From the NCBI RefSeq assembly GCF_003259845.1, contig NZ_QLMJ01000007.1, forward strand, positions 186,001-250,000: a stretch of DNA of 64,000 nt, written 5' to 3'. Shown here in pieces: positions 34,081 through 42,585 of the stretch (position 1 is the first letter of the stretch; every line of letters begins with the position of its first letter). A model generated the notes under the pieces. The model was not told where the DNA came from. It did not search any database and saw only the letters and a list, made by a program, of their open reading frames with translations. Source of the DNA: Actinoplanes lutulentus (GTDB taxonomy: Bacteria > Actinomycetota > Actinomycetes > Mycobacteriales > Micromonosporaceae). The position numbers and the translations under genes are program-made.

Positions 34081-34876
34081 CGAAATCGATCAGCCGCTCC
34101 ATCGAGTTGATCAACGGCGTCTCGACGTCCTTGTAACTGTGCACCGACCCGAGAATCCGCCGCCACATGTCAGCGGGCTCGCGCACGCCCACAGCCTCGC
34201 AGACACCCTCTTTCCACGGACGACCCGGCGGAATGACCGGCCACGCCCGCAGACCCACCCGCTCCGGCTTCACGGCCTGCCAGATGTCGATGTACGGATG
34301 CCCGGTGACCAGCACGTCCGGATGCTTCACCGCGGCCACGATGCGGCTCTCCTTCGAGCCGGGCACCAGGTGGTCGACGAGCACGCCGAGCTTGCGCGCC
34401 GGACCCGGCCGGAACCGGGCGACCTCGGCGGCCAGATCGTCGATGCCGTCCAGCGGCTCCACCACGACGCCTTCGATCCGCAGGTCGTCGCCCCAGATCC
34501 GCTCGACCAGCGCGGCGTCGTGGATGCCCTCCACCCAGATCCGGCTGGCCTTGGCGACCTGCGCCTTCACCCCGGCCACCGCGATCGAGCCGGAAGCGGT
34601 GACCCTGCGCTGCGGCGCGACCGGTGAGGCGGCCGGTCGCCGCAGCGTCACCGGCGAGCCGTCGAGCAGGAAAGCGCCTGGTGTGAGCGGGAAGTTCCGG
34701 CGTTTGCCGTGCCGGTCCTCCAGCACCACAGCGCCCAGCTCGAAACCGACCACCGCGCCGCAGAACCCCGAATCGGCGTCCTCGACGACCAGATCGGGTT
34801 CGGCGTCCACCTCCGGAATCACCTTGCGGCGGCGCCAATTGCCCGCCAGCACATCCTCCCCATACATGTCTCGCAC
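34061..34876 (-). CDS. DUF3097 family protein
   Basis: 271 residues of an actinobacterial family without known function. Conserved blocks: MYGEDVLAGNWRRRKVIPEV at the start, RIWVEGIHDAALVERIWGDD in the middle (a TOPRIM-like glutamate/aspartate pattern), VTGHPYIDIWQAVKPERVGL near the end. The TOPRIM-like look suggests nucleic-acid or nucleotide chemistry but is only suggestive. GTG at 34876 kept; an ATG three codons on is possible. Confidence 0.85.
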   Translation of the reverse strand: MRDMYGEDVLAGNWRRRKVIPEVDAEPDLVVEDADSGFCGAVVGFELGAVVLEDRHGKRRNFPLTPGAFLLDGSPVTLRRPAASPVAPQRRVTASGSIAVAGVKAQVAKASRIWVEGIHDAALVERIWGDDLRIEGVVVEPLDGIDDLAAEVARFRPGPARKLGVLVDHLVPGSKESRIVAAVKHPDVLVTGHPYIDIWQAVKPERVGLRAWPVIPPGRPWKEGVCEAVGVREPADMWRRILGSVHSYKDVETPLINSMERLIDFVTVFDA

Positions 34877-34957
34877 GGTAACCCGCGATCACGAACACAC
34901 CGATGGTGACGCTCCGAGCCGAGACAAGCTTCCGTGCTGCCACGTACCCTTGCTCGC

Positions 34958-35740
34958 ATGTCACCCGCTACTGGGGCGGCCCTCCGAACCGCCCGCCGGT
35001 CCACCAGGTTCGTCGCCTGGGTGCGCGCCTGGCGCGCCGGCCTCACGCCGTTCGACGACCTTGCCGACGAGATCGCCGACGGCGAGGAGCACCTGGTCGC
35101 CGACGCGCCCGGCACCTGGACGGACGTGCCGCTCGCGAACGCCCTGCCGATCTTCGCGAAACTGCACCCCGACGAGATCCGGTTGGTGCTGCCCGCGCCC
35201 GGCGACCCACGCGGCCTGCCCGGTCCGAGCGAGCTGACCGGCGCCGCGCTGCTGGCCGGCGAGGTGGTGATGACGCCCGAGTTCGGCGTGGTGCCCGAGG
35301 TTCGGCGGCACACGTCGGGGTCCGGCGTGGAGTTCGAGACCGTGCTGTGGCGCGTCCATCCGGCGCCCGAGCACCGCCAGGTCTTCCAGATGGGCGCGGC
35401 CGAGGCCGAGGCCGAGCTGACCGCAGCGCTCGGCGAGGCGACCGCGACGCTCACCAAACTGGACGTGGCCCAGTGGAAACCCGAGCTGGCCGGCGCGTTG
35501 CAAGCATTGCGCCGCCCGGAGAGCACTGCCACCCTGCCACCCGGCTTCGACCCGCGCTCGCGCCGCCTGTTCGCCCGCGCCAGCGTCCTCGACCAGGTCC
35601 TGGCGCTCGCCGGGACGAACGCGCCCGGCGGCGCGGTGAACGGTTTCGAGGCACAGGCCCGGGACGCCGCGCTGCGACCGCTCACGGCCGCCTGCCGGCA
35701 GGCTCTGGTGGCGGCCTGCAACTCACCGCTGCGGCCCTGA
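34958..35740 (+). CDS. Conserved hypothetical protein
   Basis: 260 residues, soluble, rich in Ala/Leu/Glu; no signal peptide or membrane segment. Notable blocks are TRFVAWVRAWRAGLTPFDDL, FAKLHPDEIRLVLPAPGDPR and a helical C-terminal half. I do not recognise the family. ATG at 34958 chosen; an in-frame start eight codons earlier is possible. The Nudix gene starts four bases after it, so the two likely form an operon. Confidence 0.7.
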   Translation: MSPATGAALRTARRSTRFVAWVRAWRAGLTPFDDLADEIADGEEHLVADAPGTWTDVPLANALPIFAKLHPDEIRLVLPAPGDPRGLPGPSELTGAALLAGEVVMTPEFGVVPEVRRHTSGSGVEFETVLWRVHPAPEHRQVFQMGAAEAEAELTAALGEATATLTKLDVAQWKPELAGALQALRRPESTATLPPGFDPRSRRLFARASVLDQVLALAGTNAPGGAVNGFEAQARDAALRPLTAACRQALVAACNSPLRP

Positions 35741-35744
35741 GCCC

Positions 35745-36236
35745 ATGCAGGACCGGCACGCGCACTGCATGTTCTGCGGGGCACGATTCCTGCCCGGACA
35801 GCCGTGGCCGCGTCACTGCACGGCCTGCAGCGAGGTCACCTATCGCAACCCCAGCCCGGTCGCCGTCGCGGTCCAGCCGGTCGGCACCGGCCTTCTCGCG
35901 GTCCGGCGCGGCATCGCACCGGCCGAGGGCCGGCTCGCCCTGCCGGGCGGTTTCATCGAGGTGGGCGAGACATGGCAGGCCGCGGCGGCGCGCGAGCTGG
36001 GCGAGGAGACAGGCCTCATTCAAGACCCTTCTTCGGTACGCCTTTACGACACGGTAAGTGCCCCGGACGGAACTATTCTGATCTTCGGCCTGCTACCGGC
36101 GTTACCGAGTGCCGCAGCGCTGCCACCGCCCCCGGCGGTCGGCGAGACCCTGAGCCGCGAGGTCCTTTACGGCCCGACCGAGCTCGGCTTCAGCATCCAC
36201 ACCGCGATAGCCACCCGCTGGTTCACGACCCGCTGA
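35745..36236 (+). CDS. Nudix hydrolase with N-terminal zinc ribbon
   Basis: 163 residues. Zinc ribbon CMFCG ... HCTAC at residues 8-28, as in NudC-like proteins, then a Nudix box GGFIEVGETWQAAAARELGE followed by ETG. It hydrolyses a nucleoside diphosphate-linked compound; NAD-type or other substrates cannot be told apart. Starts four bases after the preceding gene; ends two bases from a convergent second Nudix gene. Confidence 0.88.
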   Translation: MQDRHAHCMFCGARFLPGQPWPRHCTACSEVTYRNPSPVAVAVQPVGTGLLAVRRGIAPAEGRLALPGGFIEVGETWQAAAARELGEETGLIQDPSSVRLYDTVSAPDGTILIFGLLPALPSAAALPPPPAVGETLSREVLYGPTELGFSIHTAIATRWFTTR

Positions 36237-36238
36237 CG

Positions 36239-36664
36239 TCAGTCGATCAGGGACGCCGCGACCAGTTCGGCCACCAGCAGTTGGATCGCGGGGGCACAGC
36301 GACCGGTGTCGGCTGAGGTGAACCAGGCCAGTTCGGTGATCTCGTTGTCCGGGGCGGGTTCGCCCGGGGCGTCCGAGATGAAGGTGATCAGGCGGACCCG
36401 GGTGCCCGGCGGGCGGTTGTGTGCTGGTGCCTCGATCGTCGAGAAGGGGCGCAGGGCCGCCGGGTCGACCGGGATGCCCACCTCTTCGAGGGCTTCCCGG
36501 GCCGCCGACTCGGCGTACGTCTCGCCCGGTTCCGGTTTGCCGCCGGGCAGGTAGAAAGCGTCCGACCCGTCGGCGCGTACCACCAGCACGCGTCGATCAC
36601 GGACACAGACCCACGCGGCGGCGACGACCTCGTCCGTCAGTTCTGGTTCTGTCAGTTCTGGCAC
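36239..36664 (-). CDS. Nudix hydrolase, MutT-like
   Basis: 141 residues with Nudix box GGKPEPGETYAESAAREALE then EVG. Short, single-domain, so a MutT/NudF-type housecleaning enzyme of unknown substrate. GTG at 36664. Convergent with the zinc-ribbon Nudix gene, two bases between stops. Confidence 0.86.
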   Translation of the reverse strand: MPELTEPELTDEVVAAAWVCVRDRRVLVVRADGSDAFYLPGGKPEPGETYAESAAREALEEVGIPVDPAALRPFSTIEAPAHNRPPGTRVRLITFISDAPGEPAPDNEITELAWFTSADTGRCAPAIQLLVAELVAASLID

Positions 36665-36695
36665 GGAAGCGACGCTAGCAAGCGACGACCCAGCG

Positions 36696-37337
36696 TCAGC
36701 TGCGCTCCACCTCCCAGGTGAACGGCACGCCGGTGATGTCCTTGTCGTTCGCGGCGTTGTTGTCCTGAAGCACGGTGGTGAACTTGAACATCTTGCTGTC
36801 GCCGGCCGCGGGGTGCCAGGTCGTGTCGACGCCGTTGCCGAAGCCGGTCTTGGTGGTCTGGAACGTGTAGAGCGTCGTTCCGGTGGAGATCGTGTTCGCG
36901 TTGGTCAGCGGGTCGAAGCCGGAGCAGTCGAAGGCCGCGCCGGCCGAGCTGTAGTCGCTGACCTGGATCTGCAGGTCCAGGTACTGAGCCAGGTTGGGCG
37001 TGGTGCTGACGCTGGACGCGAGGCCGTAGAGCATCACGTTGCCGGTCGGCGCCACGTCGCCGGTGTAGGTGACCACGATGCACTTCGACACGCTGGTGAG
37101 CGGCGTCATCAGGGTCTGGTTGAACATGGCGGTGGCGCCGCCATCGTTGTCGCTGAGGGCGACCTTTGCCGCGTGCCATTGGTTGGTCGTGTTGTCGGTG
37201 CTGCCGGTGAACGCGGCGGACGACGCGGTCCACACGGTGAAGCCACTGATCAGCAGACCGGCGGCCAGGGCCGAGGCCACGGCGATCGGGCCACGGCTCG
37301 GCGTCGTTCTCCGGTGGCGCCAGTGCTTCTGCGTCAT
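36696..37337 (-). CDS. SipW/TasA-type exported protein 1
   Basis: 213 residues. Basic N-terminus (MTQKHWRHRRTTPSR), a helix (VASALAAGLLISGFTVWT), then the alternate-signal junction ASSAAFTGSTDNTTNQWHAA, the pattern of proteins cleaved by SipW-type signal peptidase. The mature part is Thr/Asn/Gly-rich and probably beta-sandwich, like camelysin/TasA fibre subunits. It reads divergently from the SipW-like gene 73 bases away. Start ATG 37337 has a weak ribosome site. Related to the 191-residue protein encoded at 40130-40705. Confidence 0.75.
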   Translation of the reverse strand: MTQKHWRHRRTTPSRGPIAVASALAAGLLISGFTVWTASSAAFTGSTDNTTNQWHAAKVALSDNDGGATAMFNQTLMTPLTSVSKCIVVTYTGDVAPTGNVMLYGLASSVSTTPNLAQYLDLQIQVSDYSSAGAAFDCSGFDPLTNANTISTGTTLYTFQTTKTGFGNGVDTTWHPAAGDSKMFKFTTVLQDNNAANDKDITGVPFTWEVERS

Positions 37338-37410
37338 GCCGCGTTGATCGGCGCTCCCCGGCCCCACTTGAGAACCCGCGGCTCAGCGGAATCTCACAAA
37401 TGCCGAACGG

Positions 37411-37935
37411 GTGGTTGTGACCCGGAAGGCCGTGCTGTCCCTCTCGGCGGTCAGTGTGCTGGGCGCCGCCGGTGGGCTGCTGCTCTGGACGCTGATCCCG
37501 CTGCTGTTCGGCTGGTCGTCGTCGGTCGTGGTGAGCGGCTCGATGAGCCCGGCCGTGGAGGCGGGCGACGTGGTGGTGACCTCGCCGCTGCCGGAGGACG
37601 ACGTCGCGGTCGGTTACGTGATCCGGTTCCACGACCCGAACCGGCCCGGCCGATCGATCCTGCATCGGATCACCCAGGTCACCGAGAACGGGCTCTTCGT
37701 GACGAAAGGCGACGCCAACCGTACGGCCGACTCCACCCCGATCCCGGCCAGCTCGGTGACCGGCATGGGCAGGCTGCGGGTGCCGTACGTCGGACTGCCG
37801 ATGCTGTGGTGGCTGGAACGCGACTATCCGCGTCTGGCAGTGACCGTCCTTGTCGTGACGGTGCTCTGTTTACTCGTACCCATGGGGTGGTCGGTGAAGA
37901 GGCGGCCGCGCCACCTGCGTCAGAGAAACGCATAG
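37411..37935 (+). CDS. sipW: ER-type signal peptidase I (SipW-like)
   Basis: 174 residues, two membrane helices (N-terminal and 143-162). Ser44 in VVSGSMSPAVEAGDVVV is the nucleophile; the general base is His85 (ILHRIT) instead of Lys, and Asp101 (TKGDANR) completes the set. This Ser-His-Asp arrangement marks archaeal/eukaryotic-type and Bacillus SipW peptidases. Context: flanked by two proteins with SipW-type leaders. GTG 37411 or 37417 are both possible starts; no strong ribosome site. Its last 16 bases overlap the convergent RCC1 gene. Confidence 0.85.
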   Translation: MVVTRKAVLSLSAVSVLGAAGGLLLWTLIPLLFGWSSSVVVSGSMSPAVEAGDVVVTSPLPEDDVAVGYVIRFHDPNRPGRSILHRITQVTENGLFVTKGDANRTADSTPIPASSVTGMGRLRVPYVGLPMLWWLERDYPRLAVTVLVVTVLCLLVPMGWSVKRRPRHLRQRNA

Positions 37936-40133
37936 ATGGTCTGGGTGAAGTTCTGCGCGAAGATCGCGCTCGCGGTGACGCCGGCCACCTGCGCCGGCGA
38001 GGTCCGAACCGTCAGGCTGGCGGTGATCCCGAGCTGGCCCTCGGTGTTGATCCCCCAGCACCAGACCGTGGAGTCGGTCTTGCGGGCGCAGGTGAACGCC
38101 CGGCCGGCCGTCACGGTGTCCCAGTCGGTGTCCGTGCCGACCTGACCCGGCGACGCCCCGGACGTGCTGGTGGCGCCCCGGCCCAGCTCACCGCTGGTGT
38201 TCTCGCCCCAGCACCAGAGCGTGCGGTCGGTCTTGATGGCGCACGCGTGGTCGTAACCGGTGGACATGTCCCGCCAGCTCCCGGCGATCTGCAGCGGCGT
38301 CGGGTTGGCCGCGATCGCGCTGCCGGAGCCGATCTGCCCTTTGTCATTGAGGCCCCAGCACCAGAGCGTGGCGTCGGTACGCAACCCGCAGTGGTAGTAA
38401 TCCCCGCCGGAGACCGTGCTCCACGTGGCGGCGTGCGGCACCGTCTGCACCGGCGTGGTCTGCCGGGTGTACGTGCTCGCGTAGGTGACACCGTCCCCGA
38501 GCGCCCCGTTGTTCGGCGAACCCCAGCACCACAGACTCTGATCGGTACGGATCCCGCAGCTGTTGAACGCCGACAGCCCCATCCTGCTCCAGATGTGCCC
38601 GCCCGCGATGAGCAGCGGCGCCATGATGTTCTCGTTGGTGGGCGGCTGGAAGACGCCGGATCCGCCGCGCCCGTTGTTGTCGCGCCCCCAGCAGTAACCG
38701 GCGCCGGTCGTGGTCACCCCGCAGGTGTGGTCCCAGCCGGCCGACACCTGCGCCCACGAGCCGGCGACCTGGGTGGCCGCGAACCGGTAGATCACATCCC
38801 CGGCGCCGATCTGCCCCCGGTTGTTCGCGCCCCAGCACCAGAGCGTGTGGCCGGCGCGCAGCCCGCAGACGAACGATCCCCCGGCGGTCAGCACGGTGAA
38901 CGGCCCCGCCCCGGTACGCGGATTGAAGCTGGCGGTCCGGTTCTTCAACTCCAGGCCGAGCTGCCCGTGGTCGTTGTCGCCCCAGCACATCAGGATGCCG
39001 CCGGTACGCAGGCCGCAGCCGTGCGCGGTGCCGGAGGCAAGCCCCGTCCACCCGGTCACCCCGACGATCTCCTTCGGCGTGGTCCGGGTGGCGGTGTCGC
39101 CGTTGCCGAGCTGGCCGGACGCGCTACTGCCCCAGCACCAGGTCTCGGTGGTGCTGCGCAGCGCGCAGGTGTGCCCGCGGCCGGGCCGCACCGACGTCCA
39201 GGTGGTCGCCGACCCCACCTGTTCGGGCGCCGTCCGGTCGGTGGTGTCGCCGACGCCGAGCTGCCCGCTGCCGTTGCGTCCCCAGCAGAACAGCTTGCCG
39301 CCGTCACGGATCCCGCAGGCCGACTCGTGCCCCGCCGTGACGGTGGTCCACGCCGCCGCGCCGACCTGCACCGGGCTGGTCTGTGTCGTCGTGCTGCCGA
39401 TGCCGAGCCGGCCGTTCGCGTTGCTGCCCCAGCACCACAGGGTGCTGTCGGTCTTGCGCATGCCGCAGGCGAAGTCGGCTCCGGCGGTGACCCGGCTCCA
39501 GGTGGCAGCGCCGACCTGCACCGGGCTGGTCTGTGTCGTCGTGCTACCCAGGCCGAGCTGGCCGGACGTGTTGTTGCCCCAGCACCACAGGGTGTCGTCG
39601 GCCTTGTGCACGCCGCAGGCGAACTCGGCTCCGGCGCTCACCGAGTTCCAGGTGGTCGCGCCGAGCGAGGTCGGCGTGGCACGGCTGGTGGTGTCGCCCA
39701 GCCCGAGCTGGCCGGAGGTGTTCGTGCCCCAGCAGCTGAGCGTCGCGGCCGTCTTCACGATCGCGCAGACCGCCTTGCCGCCGACGCTCATCGAGGCGTA
39801 CGCACCACTGGCCACCGTGGGAACCGGCACCATGTTGTTCGCCGAGCTCACCCCGACCCGGCCGTCCGCGTTGTCGCCCCAGCAGTACAGGCTGTCGCCG
39901 GTCTGAATGGCGCAGGTCAGGTCGTCGCGGGCGGCGACGGCGGTCCAGGTGGCCGCGCCGACCCGCAGCGGGTAACCCTGGTCCGCGCCGCCGTATCCGG
40001 ACTCGCCCTCCAGCAGGTAACCCCAGACCGCCACCGGGCCGTTCGGGAAGGTGCCGCTGGTCGCCGAGCCGGTCCAGGAGATGTTCGCGGTCCAGGTCGC
40101 GAGGAGCAGCACGAGACCGAGCAGCCGTCTCAC
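37920..40133 (-). CDS. Secreted RCC1-repeat protein, 13 Cys-paired repeats
   Basis: 737 residues. Signal peptide (MRRLLGLVLLLATWTANISW), then about 13 RCC1 repeats of roughly 50 residues, each with CWG followed by a G(Q/R)(L/I)G turn and a partner cysteine 10-14 residues earlier, suggesting one disulfide per repeat. 13-14 blades would fit two seven-bladed propellers. Two repeats near 39360-39545 are almost identical at DNA level with a 150-bp step. GTG at 40133 overlaps the upstream exported-protein stop as GTGA, so they are co-translated. Secreted RCC1 propellers bind proteins (for example BLIP-II); target here unknown. Confidence 0.88.
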   Translation of the reverse strand: MRRLLGLVLLLATWTANISWTGSATSGTFPNGPVAVWGYLLEGESGYGGADQGYPLRVGAATWTAVAARDDLTCAIQTGDSLYCWGDNADGRVGVSSANNMVPVPTVASGAYASMSVGGKAVCAIVKTAATLSCWGTNTSGQLGLGDTTSRATPTSLGATTWNSVSAGAEFACGVHKADDTLWCWGNNTSGQLGLGSTTTQTSPVQVGAATWSRVTAGADFACGMRKTDSTLWCWGSNANGRLGIGSTTTQTSPVQVGAAAWTTVTAGHESACGIRDGGKLFCWGRNGSGQLGVGDTTDRTAPEQVGSATTWTSVRPGRGHTCALRSTTETWCWGSSASGQLGNGDTATRTTPKEIVGVTGWTGLASGTAHGCGLRTGGILMCWGDNDHGQLGLELKNRTASFNPRTGAGPFTVLTAGGSFVCGLRAGHTLWCWGANNRGQIGAGDVIYRFAATQVAGSWAQVSAGWDHTCGVTTTGAGYCWGRDNNGRGGSGVFQPPTNENIMAPLLIAGGHIWSRMGLSAFNSCGIRTDQSLWCWGSPNNGALGDGVTYASTYTRQTTPVQTVPHAATWSTVSGGDYYHCGLRTDATLWCWGLNDKGQIGSGSAIAANPTPLQIAGSWRDMSTGYDHACAIKTDRTLWCWGENTSGELGRGATSTSGASPGQVGTDTDWDTVTAGRAFTCARKTDSTVWCWGINTEGQLGITASLTVRTSPAQVAGVTASAIFAQNFTQTIYAFL

Positions 40134-40705
40134 GTCTGCGCCTCCCAGACGAACGTGGCCGACGCGGTCTCGTTCTGCACCGAGTTCGGCGCGGAGTTGC
40201 TCAGCGCGTACCGGAATCGGTAGGTCTTTGTCGTCGTGGCCGAGGCGGTCCAGGGGCTCAGACCGTCGGCGTACGTGCCGGCGTTGGTGCGCAGCCAGAC
40301 CAGGTCGGAGCTGGTGGTGACGTTGACCGGGCCGGTGAGCGCGGCGAAGTCACTGCAGTCGGTCGCGCCGGCGCCGTCCGCCCGGTCGACGGTGAGCTGC
40401 ACGTACTGGGCGAGGTTGCCGGACTGCGCGCTCTCGTACATCTTCACGGTGGCCAGGACGTTCCCGCTGTAGATCACGGTGATGCACTGGCTGCCGGTGT
40501 CGCCGGGCTTGAGGTTGGTGCCGCCGAGGGCGAACAGCGCGCTCGACGTGCCGGTGCCGATCACGACCTTGCCGGCCTGCCACTGGTTGCCGGTGTTGCT
40601 GGTCGAGGCGGAGAAGACCGCGCCGGTGGAGTGCCACACCAGCGCGCCGCTGATCGCGAGGCCGCCCACCAGCCCGACGGCGACAACAACCCGTCGCCCG
40701 ATCAC
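40130..40705 (-). CDS. SipW/TasA-type exported protein 2
   Basis: 191 residues. Leader MIGRRVVVAVGLVGGLAISG then ALVWHSTGAVFSASTSNTGN, again the SipW-type signal followed by a Ser/Thr/Asn-rich mature domain with two cysteines. Same design as the 213-residue protein at 36696-37337. First gene of a two-gene unit with the RCC1 protein. GTG at 40705; a 12-bp palindrome lies five bases upstream where the ribosome site would be. Confidence 0.75.
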   Translation of the reverse strand: MIGRRVVVAVGLVGGLAISGALVWHSTGAVFSASTSNTGNQWQAGKVVIGTGTSSALFALGGTNLKPGDTGSQCITVIYSGNVLATVKMYESAQSGNLAQYVQLTVDRADGAGATDCSDFAALTGPVNVTTSSDLVWLRTNAGTYADGLSPWTASATTTKTYRFRYALSNSAPNSVQNETASATFVWEAQT

Positions 40706-40709
40706 ATAT

Positions 40710-40721
40710 GTCCGATCGGAC
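40710..40721. promoter_or_regulatory. 12-bp palindrome at the exported protein 2 start
   Basis: GTCCGATCGGAC is a perfect palindrome five bases before the GTG start. Overlapping the ribosome-binding region, it may be an operator. No protein assigned. Confidence 0.35.
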
Positions 40722-40735
40722 GACGGGTGGGACTA

Positions 40736-40761
40736 CTGAGCCCTCAGGAAAACGGGCTCAG
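40736..40761 (-). terminator. Hairpin overlapping the end of the HAD gene
   Basis: CTGAGCCC (40736-40743) pairs with GGGCTCAG (40754-40761) around a 10-base loop; the stem includes the HAD stop codon. Likely ends the fabG-inhA-hemH-HAD message before the divergently placed exported-protein promoter. Confidence 0.5.
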
Positions 40762-41537
40762 ATCTCGTCGATGAGGTCGGCCACCGAGTTCACGATCCGC
40801 GAGGGACGGTACGGGTAGGTCTCGCTCTCCATCCGGCTGCTGATCCCGGTGAGCACCAGGATCGTCTCCAGGCCCGCCTCCAGGCCGCAGAGCACGTCGG
40901 TGTCCATCCGGTCGCCGATCATCGCGGTGGTCTCGCTGTGCGCGCCGATCGCGTTCAGCGCCGAGCGCATCATCATCGGGTTCGGCTTGCCGACGAAGTA
41001 CGGCTTCACGCCGGTCGCCTTGGAGATCATCGCGGCGACCGAGCCGGCTGCCGGGAGCAGGCCCTCGTTGGACGGACCGGTGGCGTCCGGGTTCGTGCAG
41101 ATGAACCGGGCGCCACCGTTGATCAGCCGGATCGCCTTGGTTATCGCCTCGAAGCTGTAGGTCCGGGTCTCGCCGAGGACCACGTAGTCCGGCTCGAACT
41201 CGGTGAGCACGTAACCGGAGGCGTGCATCGCGGTGGTCAGACCGGCTTCGCCGATCACGTACGCGGTACCGCCCGGCCGCTGGTCGGAGAGGAACTGCGC
41301 GGTCGCCAGCGCGGCCGTCCAGATCGACTGCTCCGGGACGTCGAAGCCCATCCGGTTGAGCCGGGCCTGGAGGTCACGAGGGGTGTAGATGGAGTTGTTG
41401 GTGAGGATCAGGAACGGCTTGCCGGACGCCTTCATCCGATTGACGAACTCGGGCGCCCCGGGCACCGGCACGCCCTCGTGGACGAGCACGCCGTCCATGT
41501 CGGTGAGCCAGCTCTCGATAAGCTTGCGTTCCTTCAT
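40758..41537 (-). CDS. HAD-IIA (NagD-like) phosphatase
   Basis: 259 residues. Motif 1 is D13-M-D15-G-V-L, motif 2 LTNNS, C2-type cap domain, motif 3/4 GKPNPMMMRSAL and GDRMDTDV. NagD-like sugar-phosphate or nucleotide phosphatase of the cytoplasm; substrate unknown. ATG at 41537 shares one base with the hemH stop (TGATG), and GAGGAG precedes it. Confidence 0.9.
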   Translation of the reverse strand: MKERKLIESWLTDMDGVLVHEGVPVPGAPEFVNRMKASGKPFLILTNNSIYTPRDLQARLNRMGFDVPEQSIWTAALATAQFLSDQRPGGTAYVIGEAGLTTAMHASGYVLTEFEPDYVVLGETRTYSFEAITKAIRLINGGARFICTNPDATGPSNEGLLPAAGSVAAMISKATGVKPYFVGKPNPMMMRSALNAIGAHSETTAMIGDRMDTDVLCGLEAGLETILVLTGISSRMESETYPYRPSRIVNSVADLIDEI

Positions 41538-42565
41538 CAGGGGGCTCCTCGTCGCTGTGGGGGCGTGCAGCAGTCGGTGGGACAGAGGTCCCAGGTCGGG
41601 AGCGTACCGAGCCCGGTGTGTGCGGCCTCGGCGGTACGTTCCTGCACGAGCTCGCGCACCATCGCGACGAACCGGGGGTGGACGCCGGGGGTGGCGGCAC
41701 GGGCGTAACCGAGGCCGAGCCGGTCCGCTGTCTCCTTCGCCTCGTTGTCCAGGTCCCAGATGACTTCGAGGTGGTCGGAGACGAATCCGATCGGGCTGAC
41801 CACCACGTCGGTCACGCCTTTCTCGGCGAGTGCCTCCAGGTGGTCGTTGACATCCGGCTCCAGCCACGGGATGTGCGGCGGGCCGGAGCGGCTCTGCCAG
41901 ACCACGTCGTAACCGAGGTCGGAGGCGGCCGCGGCGTGCACCAGGCGGGCGGTCTCCTCCAGCTGGGCGGTGTACCGGCCGCCGGTCGGGCCGGCCGTGT
42001 TCGCCATGCTGACCGGGATCGAGTGGGCGGTGAAGACCAGCCGGGTGGTCGCGCGGCGGGCCGGGTCGAGTGTCGCCAGTGCGTCGCGCACCGACTCGAT
42101 GTTCGGCTCCACAAAACCGGGGTGGTCGTGGAACTGGCGCAATTTCACGATCCGGGGCGCACCGGGCCCGACGTGCGCCCGCGCCGCCGCGATGTCCTCC
42201 CAGTACTGCTTGCAGGAGGAGTAACCGCCGTACGCGCTGGTGGCGAAGCCGAGCGCGGTCTCGATGCCGTCGTCGCGCATCTGCGCCACGGTGTCGGCCA
42301 GCATCGGGTGCCAGTTGCGGTTTCCCCAGTACAGGGGCAGGTCGATGCCGTGCGAGCCGAATTCCTCGCCGACGGCCGCGAGCAGGTCACGGCACTGCTG
42401 ATTGATCGGGGAGACCCCGCCGAAGTGCATGTAGTGCTCGTACACCTCGGCGAGGCGCTCATCCGGAACTCCGCGCCCGCGCACCACATTGCGCAGGAAC
42501 GGCATCACGTCATCAGGCTTTTCAGGGCCACCGAAGGAGAGCAGGACGAAGGCGTCGTATACCAC
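41537..42565 (-). CDS. hemH: Ferrochelatase (coproporphyrin type), HemH/CpfC
   Basis: 342 residues. Inserts iron into (copro)porphyrin; actinobacteria use the coproporphyrin-dependent route. Catalytic His181 in FTAHSIP, conserved GGPEKPDDV and FGGVSPINQQ. Cysteines at 328, 332 and 333 near the C-terminus fit the [2Fe-2S] ligands known in actinobacterial ferrochelatases. Third gene of fabG-inhA-hemH, the same order as in mycobacteria. GTG start, 20 bases after inhA. Confidence 0.94.
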   Translation of the reverse strand: MVYDAFVLLSFGGPEKPDDVMPFLRNVVRGRGVPDERLAEVYEHYMHFGGVSPINQQCRDLLAAVGEEFGSHGIDLPLYWGNRNWHPMLADTVAQMRDDGIETALGFATSAYGGYSSCKQYWEDIAAARAHVGPGAPRIVKLRQFHDHPGFVEPNIESVRDALATLDPARRATTRLVFTAHSIPVSMANTAGPTGGRYTAQLEETARLVHAAAASDLGYDVVWQSRSGPPHIPWLEPDVNDHLEALAEKGVTDVVVSPIGFVSDHLEVIWDLDNEAKETADRLGLGYARAATPGVHPRFVAMVRELVQERTAEAAHTGLGTLPTWDLCPTDCCTPPQRRGAP

Positions 42566-42585
42566 CCAACCATCCTGCCACCGTG

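Noticed and set aside
36813..40223. 1136-residue open frame on the plus strand
   Set aside because: It is the antisense of the RCC1-repeat gene and its neighbours. Codon composition, domain motifs and signal peptide all support the minus-strand proteins.
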